Positions 13,815 to 27,792 of a stretch of 64,000 bases of DNA are shown here, piece by piece. Source of the DNA: Cololabis saira. Taxonomy: Eukaryota > Chordata > Actinopteri > Beloniformes > Belonidae. Location of the stretch: assembly GCF_033807715.1 (NCBI RefSeq), contig NC_084587.1:13187017-13251016 (forward strand), in the 5' to 3' direction. A program made the translations under genes and the position numbers. The notes under the pieces were generated by a model. The model saw only the letters and a list, made by a program, of their open reading frames with translations, was not told where the DNA came from and made no database searches. Positions within the stretch are counted from its first letter, which is position 1, and each line of letters starts with the position of its first letter.

Positions 13815-14030
13815 CGGTATGACCATTCTCCAGCTACGAGGTTGGGGTCTCAAGCTGCAGCACTGGCACGTGTTAAAGTGTCCTTGGACACGACGCTGAA
13901 CACCACATTTCAGGGGTGTGATTCTGGAAACAAAGACTGTATGGGTGTTCGAGTGAATGGGCGTTTTGTAGACCCTGTAGTTAAAAAAGTTAAAAAGGTG
14001 GTGTATAAGTGGACCATTCACTAAACCAGT
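13815..14030 (+). repeat. Degenerate 3' tail of a common fish retroelement
   Basis: The stretch contains, in order, GTGTCCTTGGACACGACGCT, GTTCGAGTGAATGGGCG and GTGTATAAGTGGACCATTCAC. I recall this order from a widespread teleost SINE/LINE tail. There is no tRNA-like head and no clear target duplication. The 400 bp to its left (13413-13814) holds only short frames that I cannot assign. Confidence 0.55.
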
Positions 14031-14291
14031 GAGATGAAAGGTTTCACCTGGCGTCCTTTAATTCCCATTCGATACACAACCACTATCATTAAAGTTTCAG
14101 AATTAAACAAAGGGCAATGCTGAACCCCGAAGAATTTTGCACTGCAGTATCTGTCTGCACAGCTACAAACCCACGGAGCCTGTGGTGGTTTATATCCAGC
14201 TACTTGACGTGAAAGGTCATTAAATTCTATTTCTTCACTTTCATGTACCAGTTATTACAACATGATTGATTTGTTTTAGTATTTTCCCTCT

Positions 14292-14293
<2 letters not shown>

Positions 14294-14371
<78 letters not shown>

Positions 14372-14402
14372 TATACATACACACACACACATATATATAT
14401 AT
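14294..14402. repeat. Compound (TA)n/(CA)n microsatellite
   Basis: About 30 TA repeats are followed by CA runs, ATACATAC and another TA run. The 120-codon frame that crosses it is a by-product of the repeat. Confidence 0.97.
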
Positions 14403-14437
14403 AGAAACACACAAACACATGTGTAATTCAATAACTC

Positions 14438-15309
14438 TTAAAGGGAAGGTTCGGTTTTTTACAACCTGGACCTTATTTCTGGCATTTTTTATGGTTGTAT
14501 ACTCACCCAGAGGTGTTTGGTGTCATTTGGAGACCCTTCTAAAGATATTAGGAGTTTTTTGCGAGCCGCTTCTCCATATAACGGTAGCGCATGAGGGCAC
14601 CGCCGGACACAGACGATGCAGCGTCTAAATAACACATTATTGCCGCGAAACTCTTCATTTATTTTATGAATCACTAGATCTGCTTCCAGGACCTGTTGTA
14701 ACATTGTGGCGCTGTCTGTGTATTAAATAAATCCGTTTGTAAACAAGACCTCTGAACTCATGACGTCATCTCTGTGCGCGCACTCTGTCCTCCGTTCAGT
14801 GAGCTCTTCAGCCGTATACTCTGGCTCAAAACGGTAAGGACGTCCATCATATTCAAAGTCGTCGTCCACAACCTCAGAATTTGACAAATATTCAGACATG
14901 TTTCAAATAACTATCAGTAAACTAACAGTAGCGAACTCCAGCTGTACACGGAGCTGTGTCTGCGATGCGCGCACAGAGATGACGTCATGAGTTCAGAGGT
15001 CTTGTTTACAAACGGATTTATTTATTACACACACAACCCCGGATGAAGACAACAGGTCCTGGAAGCAGATCTAGTGATTCATAAAAGAAATGAAGAGTTT
15101 CGCGGCAATCATGTGTTATTTAGACGCTGCATCGTCTGTGTCCCGTGGGTGCCCCAGGCGCTACCGTTATATGGAGAAGCGGCTCGCACAAAACTCCTAA
15201 TATCTTCAGAAGGACTCCAAATGACACCAAACACCTCTGGGTGAGTATACTACCATAAAAAATGCCAGAAATAAGGTCCAGGTTGTAAAAAAACGAACTT
15301 TCCCTTTAA
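14438..15309. mobile_element. TTAA-flanked palindromic element (T2/Kolobok-type MITE) with ~345-bp arms
   Basis: TTAA at both ends (14438-14441, 15306-15309) encloses a near-perfect palindrome. The left arm begins AGGGAAGGTTCGG and the right arm ends CGAACTTTCCCT. The arms run inward to about 14781 and from about 14965, meeting in GACGTCATCTCTGTGCGCGC and its complement. TTAA plus AGGRR termini is the signature I recall for T2/Kolobok elements. A loop of about 185 bp carries a small coding-like frame (see 14723-14899). Indels and substitutions between the arms are few, so the palindrome is well preserved. Confidence 0.85.
14723..14899 (-). CDS. 58-codon ORF in the loop of the palindromic element (putative captured first exon)
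   Basis: Starting at ATG (14897-14899, minus strand), the frame reads MSEYLSNSEVVDDD, then FEYDGRPYRFEPEYTAEEL, then TERRTEC, and stops at TAA (14723-14725). The first ~40 residues fill the unique loop and look like real protein: acidic, with a PYRFEPE motif. The last ~18 lie in the palindrome arm and look like read-through. The motif reminds me of the N-terminus of fish transposon-borne proteins that carry a P2X7-like intracellular domain, but I cannot confirm that. The likeliest origin is the first exon of the autonomous parent element, kept when the rest was deleted. It is probably not a functional gene here. Confidence 0.45.
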   Translation of the reverse strand: MSEYLSNSEVVDDDFEYDGRPYRFEPEYTAEELTERRTECAHRDDVMSSEVLFTNGFI

Positions 15310-17399
15310 GTTGTACATTTAAAAACAAGAAAAGATGTATTTACATGCAATGCTCCTCCATATTCCTCAAAAGTAAAGTATTAATTGTTGCCAGTCTATT
15401 TGTTTACAAGTCTTTTGGATGAACCTTGGTGGAGAGCTGAATCACAAAAAAGGTTAAACTCATATTTTGATGAAGACCAAAATTGTGAATTAAAGCACTG
15501 ACCTCACTGGACGTTCATAGGAAGCATTGTATTTTGCTTTTTAAAACATTTTTCTTTTCCAGCTTCCTTCTCAACATCCAAGACAGGCCTTTATATTCTC
15601 ATTTAACTTGTGTTGTACTTATTGAATATACTGTTCAACTATGCATGACTTTCACAATCAAGAGGGTGAGATATACTCGATCTACCCATGAGCGAAAATG
15701 CACAAATTTAATTTGAGAAATGCTTGGAAAAAAAAAGCTTATAAAAATGCTTCATTTCACAATTGCTTGCATTTGATGCATCATAGTTTTAATTATGTTC
15801 ACACTGTAATTAATGAGATAAGCAAAAGCGACTTTTGATGAGGCATGCATGTGTTAGAGCAACGTCCATACTGGGCTATCTTTAAGACGGCTACAGTCTG
15901 TAGGTGAGTAATCACCCGCAGGCAGTTTCAATGAGAGCAGCCTTCTGAAAGCCATTAATTAGACCTCCTCTCTTGCTGCATTTACCTCAAGGTAGGTCAC
16001 AAATATTGCAATTCCCCTGCAACCTTTTGTCTTTGCCTGTTCCCTTTGCCTTTTATTTGTTGTTCTTCCTTTCCTCTGGTCTCCTATCCCCCTCTCCGTC
16101 CTTTCTTCCTTTATCCGTTTCCACAATGGTACTTGTTTGGCTGTAGGGTCCATGAGTTGCCAAAGACACTTGTCTATTTTCTCCATCCCCCTCTATTCTC
16201 AACAAGCCCTTCCAGCAAAATAGAGTAGGGGACAAAAGTAACACACTCAATGACCCCCATGGAGAACATGAATGAAACTGAAAACACTTTTGTTAATATT
16301 TTCCTTCTTGAATGACGGACATAGAATAACTGTACCGATGGATCGATAAAACTGCAGCCTTAAATAGCTTTTATTGTCAGGACAAAAGCTGTCATTTCTG
16401 GCAACATTTATGTAGTTAGCGTATAACTGAAGATGTGGTCAGGGGGTTGGGGAATATAGACAAAAAAATAAACTGGAAATAGACAACATTCTAGCTATAA
16501 AACATCCTTTTTGTGTGTCTGTGTATATGCGAGAGAGCCTGTATTAATTTGTTAAAGAGGTATGCACAACCTTAGGAGTGAGCAGCAGTAACTCAGACCA
16601 AAACAAACAAATACAGTAGTGAAACCTAAGGTGCAGTGTTTCAAAACGCCTCATAAATCTCTCTATCTGGGTTGAAACAGGCCAGTTTGGGCTCAAATCA
16701 CATCCCTGTTTTTTTTGTGGGAGTCATTGTATCTTAGGAAAGTGCTTTATTGTCAAACTTTACTCACTCTGGGAAAAGAAAAAGCGGCATTAATGTTTGC
16801 ACATGTGCTGCTGGCCTCGCGAGTGTAAACTTAACTGGAAATACGAGAGACACAGCGGGGGACGCTGAGCGCTGAGGCAAGGACATCAATACAGAACCGT
16901 AAATTCACAGACAAGTAGTTATTTGGCTGCATTTTGAAATGCATCAGGAATAAACGTTATACTATAATAACAAGATTATTTTCTAAATATAACATGACAG
17001 TTTAATCCAAAAGTGTTGGGACAATAAGTGTTTATCATTTTGCCTTTATGTACCGCATTGGATCAGAGAAAAAACAGTCAAGAATGTATTGTTATGCCAT
17101 GCACATGTATGGCTGCAAATGTGAGTTAATCAGTGGACAATGGCCCTACAGATCCTGTGGAAGCAACTCAAGACTTTCTGAAAGCCCAGAAGTGGAATAC
17201 TCTAAACGACCAGGTCAAACCAACAGTTACTGAAAACAAAGCTGAAGACAGAAAGGCCTCCAACCAATCCACAAATTCAGTGCCTGGCAAACCATATCAA
17301 GGGAGGAATTTAGTGACGTTCATGGGCTCCAGATTTTAGAGAGTAATTGACAGCAAAGGACTTTCATCCATGAATTTTAAAAAATTATAATAGTTATTA
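15310..17399. other. Intron-like DNA without a recognised gene
   Basis: I saw no element ends or exon candidates. Short frames in 17048-17339 do not resemble a known family. Confidence 0.45.
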
Positions 17400-17745
17400 A
17401 CTCCCTTTAACAAAACTTTATTAATCCCTAAAAGGGGAATTCTGTTTCCCGTAGTTGTCACTATTGAAGTTTCTTTAATGAGTTATAGGAGGTGGCCTGG
17501 AAGGATATCCTGCAGCATCTGTGTTGCAACAGATCTGAAGAAGCTCCTGACTGAAGACGTTCTGTTGTTGAATCGCTGTGTTGCGACGAAGATGCTCAGT
17601 GTCGTCCTTTGTGCTTTTGATTTTTTAAAGCATCCTTTTTTGCACATCCATCAGCTCCAGAGGCTTCAGAACAGAGCCAGCCTTCTTTATCAGTTTGTTC
17701 AGTTGCTCAGTCACTGGCCCTGATGCTGCTCCCCCACCAGATGAC
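17400..17745 (-). mobile_element. 3' end of a CR1/L2/Rex1-like LINE
   Basis: Read on the minus strand, peptide scraps such as EQLNKLIKKAGSV and LLQICCNTDA appear in shifting frames. They are followed by GAATTCCCCTTTTAGGGATT and AATAAAG, the arrangement of a LINE 3' end after the reverse-transcriptase C-terminal region. The same family is represented by the relic at 51150-53760. It is 5'-truncated and frameshifted, and so dead. Confidence 0.7.
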
Positions 17746-18087
17746 TACAGATGAGATTGGCCTCTCCACAACTTATTATAAATTATAAGTTGTAAGTATA
17801 TTTAAAATTGTTTCACTCGTCCAAATACTTTGGAGACCCCAGAAATGGAGGTGCTTTGCTCTAAATGGCTGTAATTCCTAAATGACAGAGGCAAAGCCAT
17901 CCATGGCATATTTTTGTGAAACCATTTAAATGTAAAGCTGAAACTCTACATCTGGCTCATAACATAACTTTTTATTTCAAATCAACTGTTATGGTGTAAA
18001 ATGGCAAAAGCATTCAAAACTGTCATTGTCCAAATACTTCTGGGAATGTTTCACCTTCCTGCGTAATGTTTCTGTATCTGAGCTGTT

Positions 18088-18567
18088 TAAAGGCTGAATT
18101 ATGCTTCTGCGTCAAAATGGCGCCGTGCCTACGGCGTGTGGTTTGGAACGACGCAGAGGACACGCCGTCACATGCGCCGTCTCTGACGTGCACCTCCCGA
18201 AAATTGTAACTACGCGTCGAGGAGACGCCGACCACACGCAGACCGAGAGGGCTGTGATTGGTTCGTTTGAAAGCGAAGCATTTCCGGTTTCCGGTTTGAA
18301 TCAGTAGTGAACTTCCAGGGCTCTTCGTTTATATGTGATTTTTTTTGTTTTTGTTTTTTGCCCAATAGTTGTCCTTATCTCTTTGATTTACTGTGACCGG
18401 AAAAAGTCGGATAAACCATTCAGAAAAAGATCGCTAACTAGTGGCCGCGGGGGGTACTGCACCGCGACCAAATGGAGAGACGGAGAAGTCAGAAGGGTTC
18501 AGCACGGCGTCACGGCTGCGGCGTGTGCTCTGCGTTGGTGTGACGCAGAAGCATATTTCAGCCTTTA
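18088..18567. mobile_element. Harbinger-like non-autonomous element (480 bp)
   Basis: The terminal inverted repeats are TAAAGGCTGAATTATGCTTC at the left and GAAGCATATTTCAGCCTTTA at the right. GTT flanks both sides (18085-18087, 18568-18570), consistent with a 3-bp duplication, although Harbinger usually prefers TWA. Subterminal GACGCAG/CGGCGTG motifs are rich in CpG. Fragments with the same terminal design lie at 22856-22955 and 25082-25273. There is no transposase. Confidence 0.75.
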
Positions 18568-18570
18568 GTT

Positions 18571-21289
18571 TACATCACATCCCCGATAAGTGCAGCGTCG
18601 GCATTAGTCGTACATGAAAACAACTTTTTTTTTTCATTTCCCAAAAGTCGGCGTGGTGTTCTCCCTGCTGACTTAATCAACTGCAAAATGCATAAGGTCA
18701 AAATATCACAGTCATAAAGTGCAAAAGCTTCATTAAGGAGCTTGTTTTAACATCTCTAGTTAGCTCCAGGGGGTGGAGTCAGCCCATCCACTCCACCACC
18801 TTACTCACTGTGCCTCTTTTGAAACTAGTGGGGAGGCTGGTTAATTCTACTCTTATCTGGGTCTGCGGTGCCACGAGATCCTGCACATTTGCTTTTCACT
18901 GCACAAGTATCTTATTACTTCCTGAATAATTAACAGTGCAAAGTACTGACTAAACGCTGTGCTACCATACCCTTCCCACAAGTTATCCTTCTGTGCAACT
19001 AAAATGAATTCTTATTCCAATATTTTCAAACATTATTTCCCTTTTATGCATTTTTTTGCCAAAATAAAGTACAAATAAAAGCATATGCATTAATCAGGCT
19101 TTAAACTCTAAACTCTTTAAAAAGCCTGATTTGTAAAATATGCTACTGTCAAATGTAAATACACATGCAAGGCAAACTTGTTCCCTTATATGGTTCACTG
19201 AATTCCGTCTACTCCATATGGACTGGAAGTACAGAGAAGCATGCCTACAGGGCAGAATAATTTACGTCCCACTGTATCTGCCGAGCAGGGGCATACTCCT
19301 ATTACCGAAACAGCTCGTTTCCTTGTGCACATACAGAGAAAAAAGGGGAAGAAAAAGGTATAATAAAAGTATTGAGCAAGGAAACTGGATTTATAAGCCA
19401 TGTAAACCACAAGAACTTGTCAAGATTTTTATAATTATTGTAGTGCGGAATAAGTGTGACTCCTTTGTAGGGGTGCTTTGAATAAAATGCTGAGATAATT
19501 TGTCCTCCATTTGCAAGACGTACATTTAACTAGTAAGTCTTTTGGAAAAAGCTCTACAAAAGGACCCTGAGGCTAACCGAGTCTTCTGTGTCTTTTTTTG
19601 AACTTGGGATAAGCTTTGTATCCTGCAGGCTCTGAGGTAACATTAATTCAGCATTTGGAAGTTGAATATCTAAAGAGCATATGAGGCAGTTAGGTACGAC
19701 TGTGTGTGCATAACGCTGGTCTTCATTATTTCACACGAATATGACATTAAGTGGCAATTAAAGTCATATTATTACCATAAAATGGCTATAAACTTCAGAT
19801 ACTGCTCAACTTCCCCCATCTAATGTGTTTTGTACCTGTATGATCTGAAAATTGAAAAAAAAAAAGAAAAAAAAAAACCCATCCAACCATCTAAACAGAT
19901 GAAATGGCTGAAGGGTATAAAGCTCAAGGCCATTTTTACAGGATGTAAACACATTTATTTTAGCTGTAAAATAGGACATTTAGCATGGTGATCCATTGAG
20001 ACTGCCTGAAGTGGCCATTTGGAGAACTGCACTTTATGGCACTAAAGGACCTGACATTACCGGCTGAAGTAAACTAAAGAGAAATTTCTGCTAGTTGCAC
20101 AAATTGCTGTGATGAAACGTATAAATTCCAAACAGGACACGGAAGACACCTTCCCACCTGAGTTTTCAAGATTAATCTTGCAGGCTGCCGAAATGTGTAC
20201 TACCATCCCTACCTGAATTCAGAGCACAGCACATCTTTATTATTCTACTGCTTGATCACTGAAGAACGGCATCTGACAACGTAGGAAATGCTTCATGTGA
20301 CTCCATGACATATGTTCCTAAACCGCCACCTCACCTGTGACTTGCTTGAGAAAATGTAAACCACTGCTGCACAGATAAGCTGTCCACATGAGAAACTCCT
20401 GACACCAAGCTTGTCACAGCTTTTCAGTCATACCTTAAGAAATAAGCAGTTTTCCACTGTAAAACTAAGCCCATTTCAAGTGTTTTACACAAGTTAAAAA
20501 GTGTATGTGTGTGTATGTGGGGGGGGGGGGTAGGATCATAAAAAATGATGTAATTATTCCTCTTGACTTCTCTGCTGCAAACATCCCACTATCTCCAAAG
20601 TGCACCGGCAAAGGAGGGCTACAAAATTTATGACTTCACTTCTCGCACACATCAACATTATTTGTATCACAAGTCTGAAACAGCTGCATTATGTGAGTGT
20701 GTGTTTAGATTGACATCTAGAGAATTTATCGACATACTTTCAGACTGCTTAGACTTGTTATAAATGCACATTATTTTTATTGGGCGAGATAATATGCATG
20801 AGTTGACATCATGAAATAAGTTCAATTTTTCTTTTCTTTTGAGTGAGGGCAATTATTTACAACCTTAAATGCAACAACAAAAAGGTGCTAGCGATGTTTA
20901 ACACCAAGCTGCAGGATCATCCTAGGGGGATAAGGTGGTTGGCCTTCAAGTCGCCTGACAGAATGTGTTAAAAAAGTAAAAAAAAAACTTCAAGTATCAA
21001 TGCATAGAAAAAAAAACTACTTTTCCTTTTAATCCATTCTATAACCACAGTTGATGGTTAAAAAAAAAAAAAAAAAAAAAACGTCTTTTTGCTTTATGGT
21101 ATTTTTTTAATAAATCAGAAGTGTATGTACTTTTATTGGCCAGGTCACTGTAGTATCTGCAGTTTCACTGCAAATAAGCATTTTAAACTCAAAGCAACAA
21201 TTTTCGTAATATAGCTGGTTGACCTAAAAATGTGATACTGATACATTCAGTATTTTGATAATACACACACAAACACATGTATTGACCCT
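18571..21289. other. Intron-like DNA with homopolymer tracts
   Basis: There is no recognised gene. A G12 run lies near 20519-20530 and an A21 run near 21061-21081; A-rich stretches also occur at 19856-19877. Confidence 0.5.
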
Positions 21290-22300
21290 TCAATTAAGGC
21301 CAGAAAATCCCACCATGGTCACTGAAATAACATGAAACTGACAAAAGTCAGAAAGTAATACATTGCTTTTGGTTCAACACAATTTAAAAAGATTAATAAA
21401 AATGCGGTGTTGAACTTGCTTGTGTCCTGTAATGAACATCACAGGTGTCGTCAATGTTGTAATCAGTCAGTTTGTCAATGTCTAGGGTGAAATGTCATCA
21501 CTCTGCTGTTTGGTATCATGTTTGGTATCATGTTGTTCACCACACTGAACATGGACCAGAGAAAGCAAAGGAGAGAGTTGTTTGAAGAGACCAAAAAAAG
21601 CTAATTATAGCATTTTTAAGGTAAATGCTAGAAGACCATCTCCAAGCAGCCTGATGTTCCTGTGACTACACTTTCAAATTTCAAAAGTTTAGAGTCCACA
21701 GGAGTAAGGCCAACTTCCCTAAATGGGGCTGGAAGAGTAAAATTGAGGACAAATCGAAGAGACAGATAAAATGAATGGTATCTAAAAGAACTTCCAAAGA
21801 GATCCAACATGAACACCAAGGTCATTAGTGTCAAATCACACCATCCATCACTGTTTGAGCTTAAGTGGATGACAGAGAAGGACTCAAAATTCATACTGAC
21901 AAGCCACAAAGCTTCTGGAGGAAATGTTTTTTGGATAAATGTGACAAAGCTGGAGCTTTTTGGCAAGTCAAATGAGCTTTATGTTCACAGACTCAAAAAT
22001 GAATCATTCAAAGAAAGAACACTGTGGCTTCTGTGAAACATGGAGGAGGCTAAGTTATGTTCTGGGGCTACTTTTCTGCATCTGGTTCAAGGTGTATTTT
22101 GAATTGTGTAGGTACAATAAAATGTTAAGACTACCAAAGCATTCTGGGGAAGAACATAGTGGTCGGCATCAGAAAGGTTTGTCTCAATTGCACATCATGG
22201 GTTGCCCAACAGGATAACGCCCAAAGAAAATACACAAAGAATTAACACAGGACTATTCTGAAGTGGATTTCTATCAGCCTTGATCGAAATATAATTGAAC
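21290..22300 (+). mobile_element. Tc1-like transposon relic, cut at its 3' side
   Basis: The left part (from about ATTGACCCTTCAATTAAGG) matches my recollection of a widespread fish Tc1 family. The transposase relic follows (21530-22300). The sequence stops abruptly at the TTAA border of the element at 22301, so the 3' terminal repeat is missing or displaced. No reliable left terminal repeat could be fixed. Confidence 0.72.
21530..22300 (+). pseudogene. Tc1/mariner transposase pseudogene
   Basis: The frame opens at MLFTTLNMDQRKQRRELFEE and runs, through frameshifts and stops, along the Tc1 transposase order. It passes a helix-turn-helix remnant (KTISKQPDVPVTT), the WINVTKLELFGKSNELYVHR block, SVKHGGG and VMFWGYFSASG, QQDNA, and a decayed end near the proline-rich NPIE motif. 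The first catalytic Asp of the DDE triad (normally W-T-D-E-T-K) is lost, since the site reads WINVTK. The second, in QQDN, survives. With one catalytic residue gone and several stops, it is inactive. Confidence 0.85.
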
Positions 22301-22647
22301 TTAAAGGGGATCTATTATGAAAAACACGTTTGTTCTTGCTTTAACATATATAAAGTGGTCTCCCCTCAGCCTGCCAACTCAGAGAAGGAGGAAAGCAACC
22401 AAATTCTGCAGTGTCTGTACAGCCGCCCGGATGAGCCGTCCAGTGTGATGTGGATCTACGAGCCGTTCAGATTCTGCTCCCGTCGTTACGTAACGACAGG
22501 AGCGATGCGTGAAACCACGCCCACAACTAACTCTGGCTGTAACAACAACAACCACTCCGCTGACCGGAGCTTCCGCCATTTTCTACGCGTCATTCAGGCA
22601 GCCAATCAGCACAGAGCCTCATTATCATAGACTCCCCGCCCACTCAG

Positions 22648-23206
22648 CAGGGTTTCCGTTGTCCGGTAATTGCCGGACTTTGTCCGGTAAAATATGCCGA
22701 AGTCCGGTATTTTATAATCTCTCCGGTCAAAATGTCCGGTGAAAATACTCACTGGTGCTGCGGGACTAGAGTCCCCGGGAGTACCGCGGAGGGACACGCC
22801 GAGCCTCGGTGCCGGGAGCCGGGAGGAAGCGGAGCTGCGGCGCCGACATCCACGTGTGCGTTGATTTATGGTTCCGCGTCGCACCGACGCAGAGCCTGCG
22901 GCGTAGAGTACGCGTCGCCGCGTACCTTACACCGTAGGTTACGCGCAAGCTTCTGCAATATTTATTTATTTTTTGAAGTTACGCTCGCGGGTCAATTGAC
23001 GGGACTTATTTTATTTTAAATACCCTGTTTTTCAATAAAAATACTATTAAATGACTTGCATTGATATTGTACTACTGCATATGATTTATTTTTAACCTCA
23101 ATAAATTCATATAGCCTATGTGACCGGAATTTCAAACATTTGTCCGGTAAATTGAAACCCTGCCAGTCACATTGTCCGGTGCCAATTTTTTCTAGTGGAA
23201 ACACTG
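22648..23206 (+). mobile_element. hAT element nested in the T2-type MITE (559 bp)
   Basis: It opens CAGGGTTTCCGTTGTCCGG and closes TAGTGGAAACACTG. The flanks CCACTCAG (22640-22647) and CCACTCAC (23207-23214) are an 8-bp duplication with one mismatch. TCCGGT motifs recur at both ends and are probable transposase-binding repeats. The sequence on either side rejoins the T2-type copy, which supports the boundaries. A Harbinger-like fragment lies inside. Confidence 0.8.
22856..22955. mobile_element. Harbinger-like fragment inside the hAT element
   Basis: TGATTTATGGTTCCGCGTC followed by CACCGACGCAGAGCCTGCGG resembles the terminal design of the elements at 18088 and 25082. No matching right terminus is clear, so this is either a truncated copy or a captured end. 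Confidence 0.45.
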
Positions 23207-23376
23207 CCACTCACAATCCTGCATAGATAATGAGGTTAGAGAATGGAAAGATAAAGACATGGCTCAGAGGCTGAATTTCTAATTTATTTAGCAAAAAAAA
23301 AAAAAAAAAGCTTGTTTTTAAGACATTCAAGGCCTGTTTAAAATAAGTATTAGATGCCATAATAGGTCCGCTTTAA

Positions 23377-25883
<2,507 letters not shown>

Positions 25884-25907
25884 CATTCATTCATTCATTT
25901 ATTCATT
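25884..25907. repeat. Short (CATT)n microsatellite
   Basis: About five CATT units with one T insertion separate the hAT end from the Tc1 terminus. Confidence 0.85.
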
Positions 25908-26380
25908 GGCCACTTTATTAGTTACACCTTTCCAACTTCCCGTTAAAGCTAATTTTGAAATCAACCAATCACATCAGCAGCAACTAAATACAATAAGGCA
26001 TGTAGATATGATCAAGACGATCTGCTGCAGTTCATACTGTGGCTACTTCCAGCAGGATAACGCGCCATGTTATGAAGCGTGAATCATCTCAGACTGGTTT
26101 CTTGAACATGACAATGATTTCACTACTCAAATGGCCTCCAAAGTCACCAGATCTCAATCCAGTAGAGCACCTTTGGGATGTGGTGGAACGAGTGATTCGC
26201 ATCATGGTTGTGCAGCCAACAAATCTGGAACAACTGCGTGATGCTATCAAGTCAATATGGACCAAACTCTCTGAGGAATGTTTCCAGTAACTTGTTGAAT
26301 AACAAAGGATTAAGGCAGTTCTGAAGGCGAAAGGGGGTCCAACTCGGTACTAGCAAGGTGTACCTAATAAAGTGACCGGT
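25908..26380 (+). mobile_element. Internally deleted Tc1-like transposon
   Basis: The ends GGCCACTTTATTAGTTACAC and GTACCTAATAAAGTGACC form the terminal inverted repeat of a common fish Tc1 family with a GGTGTACCTAATAAAGTGGCC-type end. After about 130 bp the left end jumps straight into the last third of the transposase gene at about 26040, so roughly the first two thirds of the coding region are deleted. Confidence 0.85.
26041..26290 (+). pseudogene. C-terminal fragment of a Tc1 transposase
   Basis: One frame reads GYFQQDNAPCYEA and stops. After a frameshift a second reads LLKWPPKSPDLNPVEHLWD and VVERVIR, then a conserved tail (NLEQLRDAIKSIWTKL). These blocks hold the second Asp (QQDN) and the final acidic residue (PVEHLW) of the DDE catalytic site. 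The upstream DNA-binding region is absent and the frame is broken, so the product would be non-functional. Confidence 0.9.
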
Positions 26381-27285
26381 GAGTGTAGACAGTGTTTTCG
26401 TTCATTTTTTATTCACGTTTCAAATACTACTTGAAAATCAAATACAAATTAATTTGCCCTCAACAAGTAAAGAAGCATTAACAATCATAATTCATTGAAG
26501 GGATCAACCCTCTTCAAGGGATCAGGCCGACATTCAAAGGTTGTCTGTTTGGATATTTTATTCATTTGCAAATCACAGTCAATAAAAATGCCTGGTTACT
26601 GAGTCCACATCCTGGTATAATGAGCTTAGCCAGGGCAGTGTAATGAGGCTGTGAAAAACTGTGAAAGAAGGCACATTATCTCTCTGAATAATTTATCTGT
26701 TTCCTCCTTGAAGCTAGATTATAGTCAAAGCAAAGGCCTTAGGCTCAAATATATAGTTTATTTCTCAAAAAGGCACAAATAGTCCATGGATAATCAAAAG
26801 TAATTTTCAGTAGTCACCTACTCCTTGTTTTTTGTTTGTTTGGATTTACTGCAATACTTTAACTTGATTTGGCAGTACAAGTGCCTTATTACTCTTGAAG
26901 GATGTGTTCCTGTGGCCGTTCCCAAGTTGCCCTACATTATGGAAACAGCTTAGGAAAAAAGGAGGGAGGCTGAGATAAGGTTCACATTTCATGGCAATGT
27001 TTCTCTCTGAAATAAGCCCGCCTCTGCGCGGGCAGGTGGTTGTAGAACAAGTAGGCTTTACTAATGTCCACTGCATACACAAGTTCATTTCTTATGTGGG
27101 GCAAATATTTACAGTTTCGTGCAGACACAACCAAGGTTTATTTTCAGATACAGAAATGTTCTGCAATGAAAGTTGAGGTCCAAGCTGCTTGAATATCTAT
27201 TTTCGGCATAAAAATACCAAAACCTCATCTAATGCAACAGACTTCTAACTGACGCATAGCTTCGCAAAAAAAAAAAAGACAACCG
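26381..27285. other. Intron-like DNA without a recognised gene
   Basis: I found no element ends, arrays or exon-like frames. Confidence 0.45.
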
Positions 27286-27460
27286 CTGATTACTAGAGAT
27301 GCACCGATCGATCAGCAACCGATCGGTATCGGCCAATAATGCCTCTATCGGTTTTGATCGGAGTTCTCAAAATAGTAGTTCAATGCAGGCCGATCCGATG
27401 ACGTCTACAACAACAAACCGCCGCCTGGCAGTCTTTACAGAGCATCAACACTGAAAATTG

Positions 27461-27625
27461 GTGTCGCCGGTATGGGAGTTTTACAATGTCCGCAGTTTGC
27501 AAAGTGTCTGCAAAGGAGATACCCAGAGGAGGAATGTTCTAAAATAATTTAAACACAACAAAGCTGATAAAGACATTTGAAAGTTTCTCACACGAAGGAG
27601 TATATTGAGTTTTCAAAGTTGGCTG
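27461..27625 (+). pseudogene. BED zinc-finger relic of a hAT transposase
   Basis: The plus strand reads SPVWEFYNVSAVCKVSAKEI, then PRGGMF, and after a frame change NTTKLIKTFESFSHEGVY. This is the usual BED-finger order: W-x2-F, a Cys pair, GG, and a NTTNLI-type helix before His residues. The second Cys is replaced (KVSAK) and one His is missing. Stops interrupt the frame, so it is dead. Confidence 0.72.
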
Positions 27626-27792
27626 CCGCTAAGGCAGAGAGAGAAAATGAGCGTGCAGCAATGCCGCTAACTCACCTGTAACAGAGACCTATAAACAACA
27701 GCAGCAACAGCAAGAAAAAGAAGAAAATAAATAACTTATTTTAAACTAATAATTTATTATTTCAATAATCTTCACATAACTGCCAAGCACTC

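Larger units (their letters stand above)
22301..23376 (+). mobile_element. TTAA-flanked T2/Kolobok-type MITE, copy 1
   Basis: TTAA borders (22301-22304, 23373-23376) enclose ends AGGGGATCTATTATG and CATAATAGGTCCGCT. The same ends and interior occur at 27793-28874, for example ACATATATAAAGTGGTCTCC, AGCCTCATTATCATA and AAGACATTCAAGGCCTGTTT. This copy landed in a Tc1 relic and was itself hit by the hAT at 22648-23206. There is no coding capacity. Confidence 0.82.

Noticed and set aside
14266..14628. 120-codon plus-strand ORF
   Set aside because: It is mostly Tyr-Ile and Thr-His repeats translated from the TA/CA microsatellite, then the arm of the palindromic element.
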